A model generated the notes under the pieces. The model did no database searches. It was not told the DNA's origin and worked only from the letters and a program-made list of their open reading frames with translations. From Smithella sp. (GTDB taxonomy: Bacteria; Desulfobacterota; Syntrophia; Syntrophales; Smithellaceae), in the NCBI GenBank assembly GCA_007244375.1, contig SCVW01000049.1:1-59827 (forward strand): a stretch of DNA of 59,827 bases, in the 5' to 3' direction. The position numbers and the translations under genes were made by a program. This document shows, piece by piece, positions 1 to 8,500 of the stretch (position 1 is the stretch's first letter; every line of letters starts with the position of its first letter).

Positions 1-383
1 AAAAAAAGAGACCGCGCGTTTTTTTTCAATTGGGGATGGAGCCGGTGCTTTCGGCAGGTAGAGGTACATTAATCGATGAAGTAATTGAGACGGCCGGAGG
101 TATTAATGTTGCCGGACTTGATTTAGCCAAATATCCGCATTACAGTGCCGAGGGAATCATAAAAGCGTCGCCCGAAATAATTGTTTTCGCGCCGATGGTC
201 AATGATGAAGGCTTTGTAGCGGTAAAAAATTTCTGGCAAAAATTCGGTGAAATGCCGGCGGTGAAGAATGGTAGAATTTACCCGATAGATGCTGACCTGA
301 TTAACAGAGCTTCACCGCGTATTTTTGATGCACTGGAAATTATGGCAAAGATTTTTCATCCTGAAATTAAATATTCAAGATAA
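1..383 (+). CDS. btuF: Cobalamin ABC transporter substrate-binding protein, C-terminal part
   Basis: This is the C-terminal part of a periplasmic corrinoid-binding protein of the BtuF/TroA-like helical-backbone family, which delivers cobalamin or cobinamide to the BtuCD importer. The frame is open to the left edge, so the N terminus lies outside the window. A TTG at 30 is not the real start, because in-frame codons before it already give family-like sequence (RVFFQLGMEP). The stretch LIDEVIETAGGINVA and the segment SPEIIVFAP are typical of the second lobe. Four corrinoid salvage genes follow on the same strand, which supports a corrinoid rather than iron-siderophore ligand. The ligand assignment is inferred from that context. 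Confidence 0.75.
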   Translation, partial: KKRPRVFFQLGMEPVLSAGRGTLIDEVIETAGGINVAGLDLAKYPHYSAEGIIKASPEIIVFAPMVNDEGFVAVKNFWQKFGEMPAVKNGRIYPIDADLINRASPRIFDALEIMAKIFHPEIKYSR

Positions 384-477
384 TGAATTTGCTGCATATC
401 GTTTGTCACTGGGTTGAATCAAACAAAGGCTTAAAGTATTTAATGTTAAAATAAAATGTATAATAAAGGAACAGAAA

Positions 478-1521
478 ATGAAATATCCGACTATTCCGGC
501 TATTGATATTAATGCATCAAATCAGGCGAAATTGCGTCAAAACAACTTAACCAAGCCGGCAGGAAGCCTCGGTCGGCTGGAAGAAATTTCCATCCAATTA
601 GCAGGGATGAAAGCCGATCCATATCCCAAGGTTGACCGTAAAGCGGTGATCGTTATGGCTGCTGATCATGGTGTAGCGAGAGAAGGCGTCAGTGCTTTTC
701 TTGCTGAAGTGACGCAACAAATGGTGCTGAATTTTCTTAACGGCGGTGCCGCCATTAATGTCCTGGCGCGTCAGGCGGGAGCCAGTGTGTTCATTGTTGA
801 TATAGGCGTGGTCGCCGATTTTGATCCGTCCCTGCCGGGACTTTTACACCGAAAGGTTGCCCGCGGCACACGCAATATGGCTGGAGGGCCGGCAATGACC
901 AGGGAGGAAGCCGAAAAAGCGCTGACCTGTGGCATGGATGTAATGACACAAATTGCTAAGAAAGGTATTGATTTGGTTGCCACAGGCGATATGGGTATAG
1001 GCAACACTACGCCGTCATCGGCAATTGCTGCTGTTATGACCGGATTGCCCGTTACCAAGGTAACCGGGCGTGGTACAGGAATTGATGATGATGCCCTTGC
1101 ACACAAAATCAAAGTAATCGAACAGGCCATCGCTTTGAATCAGCCCGATCCGAAGGATGCGCTGGATGTGCTTTGCAAGGTTGGCGGTCTGGAAATTGCC
1201 GGTTTAGCCGGTGTGATGATAGCTGCTGCGGCACGCCGTATTCCGGTTGTAGTGGATGGATTTATTTCGACAGCTGCCGCCTTGATTGCGGTCGGTTTGG
1301 TACCGGATGTGTACAAGTATTTATTTGGTGCGCATAAATCGGTAGAAATCGGGCAGCATGCCATACACAAGCACCTCGGTATAAATCCGCTGATTGATCT
1401 TAATTTGCGTTTGGGAGAAGGAACAGGTGCTGTTTTGGCTTTTCATTTGATTGAAGCCGCGTCCCGCATCCTACGGGAAATGGCGACATTTGCTGAAGCC
1501 GGTGTAAGCGATAAAGAATGA
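478..1521 (+). CDS. cobT: Nicotinate-nucleotide--dimethylbenzimidazole phosphoribosyltransferase
   Basis: CobT makes alpha-ribazole 5'-phosphate from a lower-ligand base and nicotinate mononucleotide, the activation step for the lower loop of cobamides. The 347 residues match the usual family length. The N terminus carries the substrate loop KPAGSLGRLEE, the middle has GDMGIGNTTPSSAI, and the C terminus has LRLGEGTGA with the conserved glutamate thought to act as general base. The ATG at 478 has AAGGA about 8 bases upstream. It is the first complete gene of the salvage cluster and is separated from cobS by a palindromic repeat element. The lower-ligand base used cannot be told from sequence. 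Confidence 0.96.
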   Translation: MKYPTIPAIDINASNQAKLRQNNLTKPAGSLGRLEEISIQLAGMKADPYPKVDRKAVIVMAADHGVAREGVSAFLAEVTQQMVLNFLNGGAAINVLARQAGASVFIVDIGVVADFDPSLPGLLHRKVARGTRNMAGGPAMTREEAEKALTCGMDVMTQIAKKGIDLVATGDMGIGNTTPSSAIAAVMTGLPVTKVTGRGTGIDDDALAHKIKVIEQAIALNQPDPKDALDVLCKVGGLEIAGLAGVMIAAAARRIPVVVDGFISTAAALIAVGLVPDVYKYLFGAHKSVEIGQHAIHKHLGINPLIDLNLRLGEGTGAVLAFHLIEAASRILREMATFAEAGVSDKE

Positions 1522-1525
1522 CAGG

Positions 1526-1626
1526 GGGGCTGTTGAAAAATGCTTATTTACTGTTTTGCGCTGTAAACCGCACCGCTCGACGTATGTCTATATACGCCTC
1601 GCAACTAAGCATTTTTGAACAGCCCC
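1526..1626. repeat. MITE-like palindromic element between cobT and cobS
   Basis: Terminal inverted repeats of 18 bases (1526-1543 and 1609-1626) match at 17 positions. The interior, read on the minus strand, contains CGAGGCGTAT followed shortly by ATACGT, a core shared with the element at 41450-41583. It codes for nothing convincing: the 63-residue frame over it is an artefact. It could fold as a long hairpin and reduce read-through from cobT into cobS. Transposition by a trans-acting enzyme is a guess. Confidence 0.7.
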
Positions 1627-1733
1627 TTAAATTGAGGTTTTTCTATGCCTCCATAGCCTCAAGTAAAAAAGTTGTTTGTTATCAAAATCTGTGTTTCGAT
1701 GCAGGCTGATGGAGTGACCTACAAAGGAGAAAG

Positions 1734-2459
1734 ATGCGTAATCTGAGGACAGCCTTTGGTTTACTGACAGTACTGCCTTTCGGCATGCCGGAAGATTGGC
1801 AACCGGGTGATAGCGGTCGCGCCGGTATCTGGTACCCTCTGGTAGGAATTATTGTCGGCGTTATTGTTTGGCTGGTATGGAAAGTATTAATCTTGTATTT
1901 TCCGTCGTTGATTGCCGGCATTTTGACTTTAATGGTGTGGGTTGTTTTAACCGGCGGGCTTCACCTGGACGGGTTGGCCGACTGTTGTGACGGATTACTG
2001 GTTTCTGCAACGCCGGAAAAACGGCTGGAAATAATGAAAGACCCGCATCTTGGTGCCTTTGGCGGAATCGGACTGTTGCTTATTCTGTTTTCCAAAGCTG
2101 CGGCGTTAAGTTTGCTTGCGGCTTCTTCGGGGGTGAGTATTATTCTGGCAACAACCATAAGCCGTTGGCTTATACTGCCTGCCGCATTACTGCCACTCGC
2201 GCACCCCGGTGGCATGGGAGCCGATTTTGCCACCGGACTCAAGCGCAGCACTATTTTTGTCACGGTAATTTTTCCTCTCGCACTTGTATTTCTCCTCGGT
2301 GTACAGGGTGTTTATGCCGTGTTGGTTGCTGTATTGGCTGCAATGGCTGTTTTGGGATTGGCAAAAAGTCGCATTAACGGTGTAAGCGGTGACGTATTCG
2401 GCATGTTGGTTGAAATAACGGAAGCAGCTGTTTTATTGACATTTACTTTTGGGAGTTAA
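1734..2459 (+). CDS. cobS: Adenosylcobinamide-GDP ribazoletransferase
   Basis: CobS is the integral membrane cobalamin synthase that joins adenosylcobinamide-GDP to alpha-ribazole (or its phosphate), completing the cobamide. The 241-residue protein has several hydrophobic helices and the conserved acidic segment LHLDGLADCCDGL near residues 80-92, followed by MKDPHLGAFGG, both hallmarks of the family. The start has a strong AAAGGAG about 8 bases upstream. The stop codon is directly followed by the ATG of cbiR, so translation is probably coupled. The enzyme acts in the inner membrane with CobT and CobU products from this cluster. Confidence 0.96.
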   Translation: MRNLRTAFGLLTVLPFGMPEDWQPGDSGRAGIWYPLVGIIVGVIVWLVWKVLILYFPSLIAGILTLMVWVVLTGGLHLDGLADCCDGLLVSATPEKRLEIMKDPHLGAFGGIGLLLILFSKAAALSLLAASSGVSIILATTISRWLILPAALLPLAHPGGMGADFATGLKRSTIFVTVIFPLALVFLLGVQGVYAVLVAVLAAMAVLGLAKSRINGVSGDVFGMLVEITEAAVLLTFTFGS

Positions 2460-3299
2460 ATGAACCGATATCCTTTTCGTTTGGGCACAACTTCATATAT
2501 AATTCCGGCAGATATTTTACCCAATGTTCGGTATCTGGCCGGAAAAGTACAAGATGTGGAATTGGTGTTGTTTGAAGTTGAAGAAGGCTATGGCAATTTG
2601 CCCAACCGTGAACAGATTGCAGAAATGCGCAGCATAGCCTCTGATAATGACCTGACTTATACTATCCATCTGCCGTTGGATCTGCGTTTGGCTGATGACG
2701 GTTCCTTGAAACATGCATCACTAGAAAAAGCTCAACGCGTGATTGACTGTACCCTTGAATTGGATCCATGGGCTTATGTTTTGCACCTGGATGGGAAATC
2801 TGTTCGTAATGGTGCTGCACCTGAAATCATGCAACACTGGCAGGAGAATGCCGTGCGATCGCTGGAAATTGTCGGGAATTGGGCAGGCAATGTGCAAAAA
2901 CTGGCTGTTGAGAATGTGGAAGGATACCCATTGAATTTCTACGAACCTGTGCTGGACATGATTGCCGTCAGCCGCACAGTGGATATAGGTCATCTCTGGC
3001 TTGATAATAAAGATTCTGTTGAATACTTACGCAACGCTTTACCGCGTACAAGTGTTATTCACATTCACGGCATCAATGGTCGCGACCACAAATCTCTGGA
3101 TCATGTGCCGACTGAGAAATTGCGTGATGCCTTGGATGAACTTCTGCGCGCCCAATATTGCGGAGTGCTGACTATAGAGGTGTTTTCTGAAAATGATTTT
3201 ATAAAGTCATGTGTGGCGATAGAAGAAATAATAAACACAAAAACATCTTTTCCGGATGAGCCTGTACCAGGTAAAAACAATTTGTGTAAGGGAAATTAA
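2460..3299 (+). CDS. cbiR: Cobamide remodelling phosphodiesterase (CbiR type)
   Basis: This TIM-barrel protein of the AP endonuclease 2/xylose isomerase-like superfamily looks like CbiR, which hydrolyses the phosphoribosyl bond of complete cobamides so that the lower ligand can be exchanged. The N terminus FRLGTTSYIIPADILPNV is characteristic as I recall the family. Likely metal ligands sit in TIHLPL, ENVEGYP, DIGHLWLD, HIHGINGRDH and TIEVFSE. It starts on the base after the cobS stop and ends one base before cobU, so it belongs to the same operon. That position next to cobT, cobS and cobU is the main support. A generic sugar-phosphate isomerase is the alternative. Confidence 0.8.
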   Translation: MNRYPFRLGTTSYIIPADILPNVRYLAGKVQDVELVLFEVEEGYGNLPNREQIAEMRSIASDNDLTYTIHLPLDLRLADDGSLKHASLEKAQRVIDCTLELDPWAYVLHLDGKSVRNGAAPEIMQHWQENAVRSLEIVGNWAGNVQKLAVENVEGYPLNFYEPVLDMIAVSRTVDIGHLWLDNKDSVEYLRNALPRTSVIHIHGINGRDHKSLDHVPTEKLRDALDELLRAQYCGVLTIEVFSENDFIKSCVAIEEIINTKTSFPDEPVPGKNNLCKGN

Positions 3300-3300
3300 C

Positions 3301-3852
3301 ATGAATCCTGAAATCCCCGCCGAAGGTATAACACTTATTTTAGGCGGTGCCCGCAGCGGAAAAAGTTCGTTTGTCGAAAATATTGCGCGTGAAACCGGAA
3401 GTGCTGTTCTTTTTATTGCTACGGGGACAGCTGATGATAATGAAATGGCTGAGCGTATTCGTAAACATAAGGCTTCGCGACCTGCTGAATGGCAAACTTT
3501 AGAAATTCCGCGTGGCATCGGTAATCGTCTTTCCGTTCCTGCTGCACCTGTCGTAATCGTAGATTGTATAACTTTGCTGGTTAGCAATATACTTATGTCG
3601 TTGCCGGAAAATACTTCCGCTGAAGTCGTCATGGATAAAATCCGCACGGAAGTTGATGAACTTATTGCGGCACAGGAAAGACTTGGCGGACAATGGTTGA
3701 TTATTTCCAATGAAGTCGGCCTGGGTCTTGTCCCACCTTATCCGTTAGGTCGTATTTACCGCGATGCACTTGGGTGGGCCAATCAGGCTCTGGCGCGTGT
3801 CGCTAAACACGTCTTTTTTATGGTTGCCGGAATTCCGATGGTGATAAAGTAA
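3301..3852 (+). CDS. cobU: Bifunctional adenosylcobinamide kinase/guanylyltransferase
   Basis: CobU phosphorylates adenosylcobinamide and transfers GMP to it, giving the GDP-activated intermediate used by CobS. The P-loop GGARSGKSSF lies at the N terminus, and EVGLGLVPPYPLGRIYRD contains the conserved region of the RecA-like family. I place the start at ATG 3301 because AAGGGA lies about 9 bases before it and the resulting 183 residues match the family. A longer frame from 3256 would overlap cbiR without reason. It is the last gene of the salvage cluster. The C terminus ends close to the usual point, so it appears complete. Confidence 0.95.
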   Translation: MNPEIPAEGITLILGGARSGKSSFVENIARETGSAVLFIATGTADDNEMAERIRKHKASRPAEWQTLEIPRGIGNRLSVPAAPVVIVDCITLLVSNILMSLPENTSAEVVMDKIRTEVDELIAAQERLGGQWLIISNEVGLGLVPPYPLGRIYRDALGWANQALARVAKHVFFMVAGIPMVIK

Positions 3853-3862
3853 TTGTCCAATC

Positions 3863-4618
3863 ATGAATTCAGAAAATAATGAGTTAAAGATGAAAAAATC
3901 AATATTCAATTGGAGTGGTGGCAAAGATAGTGCGTTGTGCTTGTATTATTGCCTGAATGACAAAGAAATAGAGATAAAGTATCTTCTCACAACTTTAAGT
4001 AAACAACATGACAGAATTTCGATGCACGGCACAAGAAAAGAGTTGCTTCAGTTACAGGCTCAAAACATAGGAATAGAACTGAGGGAAATTTATCTGCCGG
4101 AATCGGCATCGATGGAAATATATGACGGAGTAATAAAAAAAGCTTTAAATGAATTTAAAAACGAAGGAATTGAATATTCGATATTCGGAGATATTTTTCT
4201 GGAAGACTTGAAAAAATACAGGGAAGATAGATTAGCGGAAGTTCAAATGAAAGGTTTGTTTCCGTTGTGGAAAAAAACAAGCACGGAAATAATAAAAGAG
4301 TTTATTGATTCAGGTTTTAAAACTGTTATTGTCTGTGTAAATGACAGATATCTCGATAAATCCTTTGCTGGACGGGTGATTGATGAAAATTTTCTAAATG
4401 ATTTACCGGAAAATGTCGATCCTTGCGGCGAAAACGGAGAGTTTCATACCTTTGTTTTTGACGGACCGATCTTTAAAAATAAAATCGATTATGTACTTGG
4501 AGAAATTGTGTGTAAAGAATACAAGGCAGAAAAAAAGAAAATCGATGGCCACGGTAGTGATAAAAATAATTATGATACAACCTTTTGGTATCGAAATATC
4601 TTGGTAAAGTCATCATGA
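3863..4618 (+). CDS. Diphthine-ammonia-ligase-like ATP pyrophosphatase, copy 1
   Basis: This is an adenine nucleotide alpha-hydrolase (ATP pyrophosphatase) of the MJ0570/Dph6-like group. The PP-loop SGGKDSALCLYY is near the N terminus, a middle segment SIFGDIFLEDLKKYRE is typical, and a Cys-Gly-Glu-Asn-Gly-Glu-(Phe/Tyr)-His motif lies toward the C terminus. In archaea and eukaryotes relatives amidate diphthine. Bacteria lack diphthamide, so the substrate here is unknown, and a role in corrinoid or nucleotide amidation is only a guess from position after cobU. An internal ATG at 3890 is a plausible alternative start. The last four bases overlap copy 2. The codons are more AT-rich than in the cob genes. 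Confidence 0.8.
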   Translation: MNSENNELKMKKSIFNWSGGKDSALCLYYCLNDKEIEIKYLLTTLSKQHDRISMHGTRKELLQLQAQNIGIELREIYLPESASMEIYDGVIKKALNEFKNEGIEYSIFGDIFLEDLKKYREDRLAEVQMKGLFPLWKKTSTEIIKEFIDSGFKTVIVCVNDRYLDKSFAGRVIDENFLNDLPENVDPCGENGEFHTFVFDGPIFKNKIDYVLGEIVCKEYKAEKKKIDGHGSDKNNYDTTFWYRNILVKSS

Positions 4619-5295
4619 GCAATCAATTAACAAAAAAGAAGGCTATTGTTTCATGGACAGGCGGAAAAGATAGCGCCCTTTCTTTGTTTATGGCCAGGAA
4701 ATCTGGTTTTGATATTTCTGGATTGGTTACTTTCATTCCCACTGGTTCTACTTTCATAGCTCATCCTCTGAACGTTATTGAAAAGCAAGCCGAGATATTA
4801 AATCTTCCATGGTCAAAGGTAATTATTGAAAAGCCTTATGCGCAGTTTTATGAGCTTTCTCTTAAAAGGATAAAATCAGAAAATAATATAGATTATCTTA
4901 TCACAGGAGATATAGATTTTGTTGATAACTTTCCGACAAATTATATGGAAGACCGGTGTAAGGCAGTTGGATTAAATGTTTTCAACCCTCTTTGGCAGAA
5001 ATCGAGAAATGAAATATGGGACTTGTTGTTTGAAAACAACTTTGAAGTTATTTTTTCATTTGCAAAAAATAATTTATTAAATTCCGGATGGATTGGAAAA
5101 AATATTACAAAAGAAACATTTGAGGAATTTAGAAAAACCATTTACGAAAACGGCAGTGATTTGTGCGGCGAAAACGGCGAGTATCATTCAATTGTTATTA
5201 ATTCGCCTGATTTTCAAAGAAAGTTAATGTTGAAATCGTCCCGGGTAACTTCCGGTGAATTTGTATACTTAAAAATTGACGAAGTTTCTTTTTAA
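4615..5295 (+). CDS. Diphthine-ammonia-ligase-like ATP pyrophosphatase, copy 2
   Basis: A paralogue of the preceding gene with the same layout: PP-loop TGGKDSALSLFM near the N terminus, YLITGDIDFVDNF in the middle and CGENGEYHSIVINSP near the C terminus. I start it at ATG 4615, where ATGA overlaps the stop of copy 1, which implies translational coupling and probably a heterodimer or sequential pair. The upstream frame from 4585 is less likely. Sequence identity between the two is limited outside the motifs, so the duplication is old. The predicted activity is ATP-dependent adenylation of a carboxylate with release of pyrophosphate. The substrate is not known. Confidence 0.8.
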   Translation: MSNQLTKKKAIVSWTGGKDSALSLFMARKSGFDISGLVTFIPTGSTFIAHPLNVIEKQAEILNLPWSKVIIEKPYAQFYELSLKRIKSENNIDYLITGDIDFVDNFPTNYMEDRCKAVGLNVFNPLWQKSRNEIWDLLFENNFEVIFSFAKNNLLNSGWIGKNITKETFEEFRKTIYENGSDLCGENGEYHSIVINSPDFQRKLMLKSSRVTSGEFVYLKIDEVSF

Positions 5296-5340
5296 TCATT
5301 TTTATAGATTTAAAATCCTTTTTCAGCTAAGTTAGCGGCC

Positions 5341-6186
5341 ATGACTGCAAAATGGCTTCTGGTGGATACGCCAAGAAAATTACAGCGTGCTGTTAGTGAT
5401 TTTGAGCAGGCGGAAATTTTAAGCATCGATACTGAATATGATTCGTTTCGATATTTCAGGGAAAAGCTCTGTCTGATTCAGATTCATGCCAATCACACAA
5501 CCTATATTTTTGATCCTTTAGATAATTTGAATCTTTTTTTTCTTGGCAAATATTTTGACGACCAGCAGGTTATTAAGGTTTTGCATGCGGCCGATAACGA
5601 TATTCGTCTTCTGAAACGGGATTATAAGTTTAATTTCAGAAACATTTTTGACACTCATCGGGCAGCGCTTCTTTTAGGCTTTAAGCAACTTTCGCTGGAA
5701 AAAATGATTAAAGAGTTCGCCGATGTCGAGTTGAAAAAAAACAAAAAAATACAGCGTTCACCATGGGATAATCGTCCTTTGACGGAAGAACAGCTTCAAT
5801 ATGCAGCGCAGGATGTTATATATCTTCCGATACTTTATAAAAAACAATACATGGAACTGAGTGCAAGGGATTTAACAGAATCCGCCATGGAGGATTTTAA
5901 AAAAATTGCCGATACGAAATGGAAAGAAAAAAGAATAGATCGACAAGGTCATATAAAAATCAGTGGCTATAATTCTTTAAATCAGGAACAAAAAGATTTG
6001 CTTAAAAAGCTTTACATCTGGCGTTTTCATAGGGCGAAAAATGAAAACCGTGCCGTATTCATGTTTCTACCGGACAGCGATTTGCTGGGACTTGTGCAGG
6101 ATATCGGACATCCTGAAAAATATTTGTCGCAAAGAAAAATTAAAGCATACGGTGAGGATTTAAATCGAATAATCAAGAATTGTTAA
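5341..6186 (+). CDS. rnd: RNase D-like 3'-5' exonuclease with HRDC-like domain
   Basis: The N-terminal 190 residues form a DEDDy exonuclease: Exo I has Asp30 and Glu32 in SIDTEYDS, Exo II is HAADNDIRLL, and Exo III is YAAQDVIYLP with the tyrosine-aspartate pair. The last 75 residues look like an HRDC helical domain. RNase D trims the 3' ends of tRNA and other stable RNAs. At 281 residues it is shorter than the E. coli enzyme, which has two HRDC copies. The ribosome site before ATG 5341 is weak. A tRNA-Leu gene lies just downstream on the opposite strand, which may be coincidence. Confidence 0.88.
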   Translation: MTAKWLLVDTPRKLQRAVSDFEQAEILSIDTEYDSFRYFREKLCLIQIHANHTTYIFDPLDNLNLFFLGKYFDDQQVIKVLHAADNDIRLLKRDYKFNFRNIFDTHRAALLLGFKQLSLEKMIKEFADVELKKNKKIQRSPWDNRPLTEEQLQYAAQDVIYLPILYKKQYMELSARDLTESAMEDFKKIADTKWKEKRIDRQGHIKISGYNSLNQEQKDLLKKLYIWRFHRAKNENRAVFMFLPDSDLLGLVQDIGHPEKYLSQRKIKAYGEDLNRIIKNC

Positions 6187-6212
6187 CAGTGCTTTGAGTT
6201 CTATGTTATTAA

Positions 6213-6298
6213 TGGTGCCGAAGACTGGACTTGAACCAGCACGGATTTTGTCCACCACCCCCTCAAGATGGCGTGTCTACCAATTCCACCACTTCGGC
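6213..6298 (-). tRNA. tRNA-Leu (anticodon GAG)
   Basis: On the minus strand the acceptor GCCGAAG (6292-6298) pairs with CTTCGGC before A and an encoded CCA (6213-6215). The anticodon stem CCATC/GGTGG encloses the loop TTGAGGG, giving GAG, which reads CUC and CUU. A long variable arm and GGTTCAAGTCC T-arm complete a class II leucine tRNA of 86 bases. It lies alone between the RNase D-like gene and secG. Confidence 0.95.
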
Positions 6299-6382
6299 AT
6301 CCAAAATAACCTTAATATTTTCTCCTGCACGGTTTATTTTATATACCCGGTTATAGGATTGTCAACATGAATAGCTCTTTGT

Positions 6383-6727
6383 TTACTTACTTGCCGGTGC
6401 TACCGGAGGTAAAGTCGGCTGTGTCGCTGTGCTTTGATTCGATACCGGAAGTTTCTGCTCTGTAACAGGGATTCTGGACTTCTCCATCAACGAAGAACTT
6501 CTGTGGCTTGCAGTGTATGTAAGAAACAAAGATGTAATCATGAAAAGTATAGCTATTCCTGCAGTCATTTTTCCTAAAAAGGTGCTAGCCCCGGAGGAAC
6601 CGAAAACCGTTTGACTGGAGCCGCCAAACGCAGCACCCATATCAGCTCCCTTACCAGCCTGCAAGAGCACAATTAAAATCAGAACAAGGGAAACTACAAC
6701 ATGTAAAATGACCAATAATGTGTACAT
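6383..6727 (-). CDS. secG: Preprotein translocase subunit SecG
   Basis: SecG is the small accessory subunit of the SecYEG channel in the inner membrane. The 114-residue product has the usual two membrane helices (about residues 3-23 and 53-72) separated by the signature loop LQAGKGADMGAAFGGSSQ and GSSGASTFLGK. The C-terminal tail is rich in Ser, Thr and Pro, as is common in proteobacterial SecG. It is transcribed alone, upstream of the tRNA-Leu on the same strand, from a likely promoter at 6844-6872 that leaves a leader of about 110 bases. Confidence 0.95.
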   Translation of the reverse strand: MYTLLVILHVVVSLVLILIVLLQAGKGADMGAAFGGSSQTVFGSSGASTFLGKMTAGIAILFMITSLFLTYTASHRSSSLMEKSRIPVTEQKLPVSNQSTATQPTLPPVAPASK

Positions 6728-6843
6728 AAATTTTCTCTTATAAAAATATTATTTTTATCTTAAAATTAAGGCTCTTGAAACCTACCAACACTTCTGCTCA
6801 AACAAAAATTATTGTTTTTATATTATATGTTTGAAGCGGTTGG

Positions 6844-6872
6844 ACAATACCAAAACGCTATAAGCTAGTCAA
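6844..6872 (-). promoter_or_regulatory. Sigma70-type promoter for secG
   Basis: Read on the minus strand: TTGACT, a 17-base spacer, then TATTGT. The predicted start is near 6837, about 110 bases before the secG ATG. This is a match by eye only. Confidence 0.5.
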
Positions 6873-6916
6873 CTTTTTTCTTTTTGCAGTTATTTTAAAT
6901 ACTTAAAGTTCTTGAT

Positions 6917-7804
6917 CTAGACTTTCATATACTTGTTTTTATAAAGAACGATTTTTCCGTTTCTCTCTAAGTATTCGATATGTTTGCCAACCAGGACTCG
7001 TTCATTGAATTCAAAAAATTCTTTGGGTTCGCGCAGCTTGCCGTAAATGAGCCAGGCGCCGGCGATTTCCTCGAGAGATTTCGGTTCGCTAAGAAAATCA
7101 AGAATCTTTTCCTCCCGCTGATAAATGACATTTTCATAATCATCCCAAAGCTTTCCCGGATTTTCTTCAAACAGGCCGGTATTGTGGGAAGCAATCCATC
7201 GGCGGGCGGGAATAGATTTTAGCCTGCGAATGGATTGAATGGTTTGTTCGATACTGGAGTAAACATCGCCGTACCAGGGACCGAATGTTGTCAAATCGTA
7301 ATCCCCGAGAAAGAGAATTTCTTCGTTCGGAAAGAAAAAGGAAAAATGCCCCGGAGTGTGCCCCGGTGTGGGAATAATCTGAACCTTTAGTAAGCCGAGA
7401 TCAATGACTTCGTCATCGGAAAAAAATGAAGCTTCCTTTTGCGGACGATAGTTAAAATTGTTCAGCATGATATTTTTCCAAAGTTCACGGAGTTGCCGAT
7501 CTCGTATTCCATACCAGTTCAGAAAAATCTCCATAGCGGTTAGCGGCGGAAAATCACGTTGAGAAATTCGCAAAGTACAATTATCAAAAAGATTTAAAAA
7601 TCCCATGTGATCTTCATGCCAGTGCGACAGCCAGACCTGATCAATTTTGCTCTTTTCCTTCAATTCGGTTAGTTTCCGCATACTGCACGAGGGATCGATG
7701 ACGACACTGGTATTGTTGCCTTCCAGATATACGGAATGATTGAAAGGATATTTGCCGCTATTGTCTCCTCTGATAAACCTGATCCGGCCAAACTGAACAT
7801 CCAT
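6917..7804 (-). CDS. MBL-fold metallohydrolase
   Basis: A metallo-beta-lactamase-fold hydrolase of 295 residues. The dinuclear metal motif HxHxDH is seen as SHWHEDHMGF, followed by TPGHTPGHFSFF and FLGDYDLT, which supply the remaining ligands, and by ASHNTG near the C terminus. I start it at ATG 7804, which has AAGGAG about 10 bases upstream. The longer frame to 7909 would overlap nth and lacks support. The C-terminal 70 residues resemble the helical tail seen in many glyoxalase II-like hydrolases. The substrate is unknown. It follows nth on the same strand with a gap of 23 bases and may be cotranscribed. Confidence 0.85.
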   Translation of the reverse strand: MDVQFGRIRFIRGDNSGKYPFNHSVYLEGNNTSVVIDPSCSMRKLTELKEKSKIDQVWLSHWHEDHMGFLNLFDNCTLRISQRDFPPLTAMEIFLNWYGIRDRQLRELWKNIMLNNFNYRPQKEASFFSDDEVIDLGLLKVQIIPTPGHTPGHFSFFFPNEEILFLGDYDLTTFGPWYGDVYSSIEQTIQSIRRLKSIPARRWIASHNTGLFEENPGKLWDDYENVIYQREEKILDFLSEPKSLEEIAGAWLIYGKLREPKEFFEFNERVLVGKHIEYLERNGKIVLYKNKYMKV

Positions 7805-7827
7805 GATTAATAAAACTCCTTTTGAAT

Positions 7828-8484
7828 TTACCTGCTCAAAGTTACACCTACCCGATCGCAATATATGTTTACCGGGCATTGACTGCATAGTGGAGAAACC
7901 GGTTTGCATGTCTTGCGGCCGAAGGCAACCATGATGGTGTTATAAATAATCCAGTGGCGGCGGGGCAGTTTTTTGCGCAGAGCAAATTCGGTTTCATCGG
8001 GTGTTTTTGTTTTTACATAGCCCAGCCGGTTGGAAATTCGGTGCACATGAGTATCAACGCAGATTGCGTCTTTTCCATAAGCAAGCGAAACGACCAGATT
8101 GGCTGTTTTGCGGCCAATACCTTTGATGCTGAGCAAGTCGTCGATATTGTCCGGGACTTTGGACTCAAAGTGTTTGATTAACTCCCGGCAGGTATGATGA
8201 ATATTTTTTGCTTTTACACGGTAAAAACCAACCGGGTAAATTATCTTGGCTATTTTATCCACGGGAATTTTTAGCATTTCTTCCGGTGTGGATGCCAGTT
8301 CAAAGAGCCTGTCTGTTGCTTTGGCGGTTACTTCATCTTTCGTTCGCAAACTCAAAAGTGTTGAAATCAAAATTACAAAAGCATCTCGCTGATTTTCAGC
8401 CAGATGGGAAACAATCGGCATTGTTCCCACCGCCAGTTCTTTTTTCAATATTTTAATAACGTTGTTGATAGTACTATCTTTCAT
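7828..8484 (-). CDS. nth: Endonuclease III
   Basis: A base-excision repair glycosylase/AP lyase for oxidised pyrimidines. The helix-hairpin-helix LLSIKGIGRKTANLVV contains the catalytic Lys126, the catalytic Asp144 lies in ICVDTHVHR, and the C terminus has the iron-sulfur loop with Cys193, Cys200, Cys203 and Cys209 in the canonical C-x6-C-x2-C-x5-C spacing. Length 218 fits the family. The region before the hairpin reads STLLSLRTKDE rather than the E. coli-like LSAQTTD, a common variant. The downstream neighbour is the MBL hydrolase on the same strand. Confidence 0.95.
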   Translation of the reverse strand: MKDSTINNVIKILKKELAVGTMPIVSHLAENQRDAFVILISTLLSLRTKDEVTAKATDRLFELASTPEEMLKIPVDKIAKIIYPVGFYRVKAKNIHHTCRELIKHFESKVPDNIDDLLSIKGIGRKTANLVVSLAYGKDAICVDTHVHRISNRLGYVKTKTPDETEFALRKKLPRRHWIIYNTIMVAFGRKTCKPVSPLCSQCPVNIYCDRVGVTLSR

Positions 8485-8500
8485 AAATTAACAAGTTCTT

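Noticed and set aside
1-478. Cobalamin riboswitch near the corrinoid cluster
   Set aside because: No conserved B12-box-like sequence is visible in the window; the true operon start lies to the left.
1518-1709. 63-residue frame between cobT and cobS
   Set aside because: It overlaps the palindromic repeat element, has no ribosome site and no protein-like pattern.
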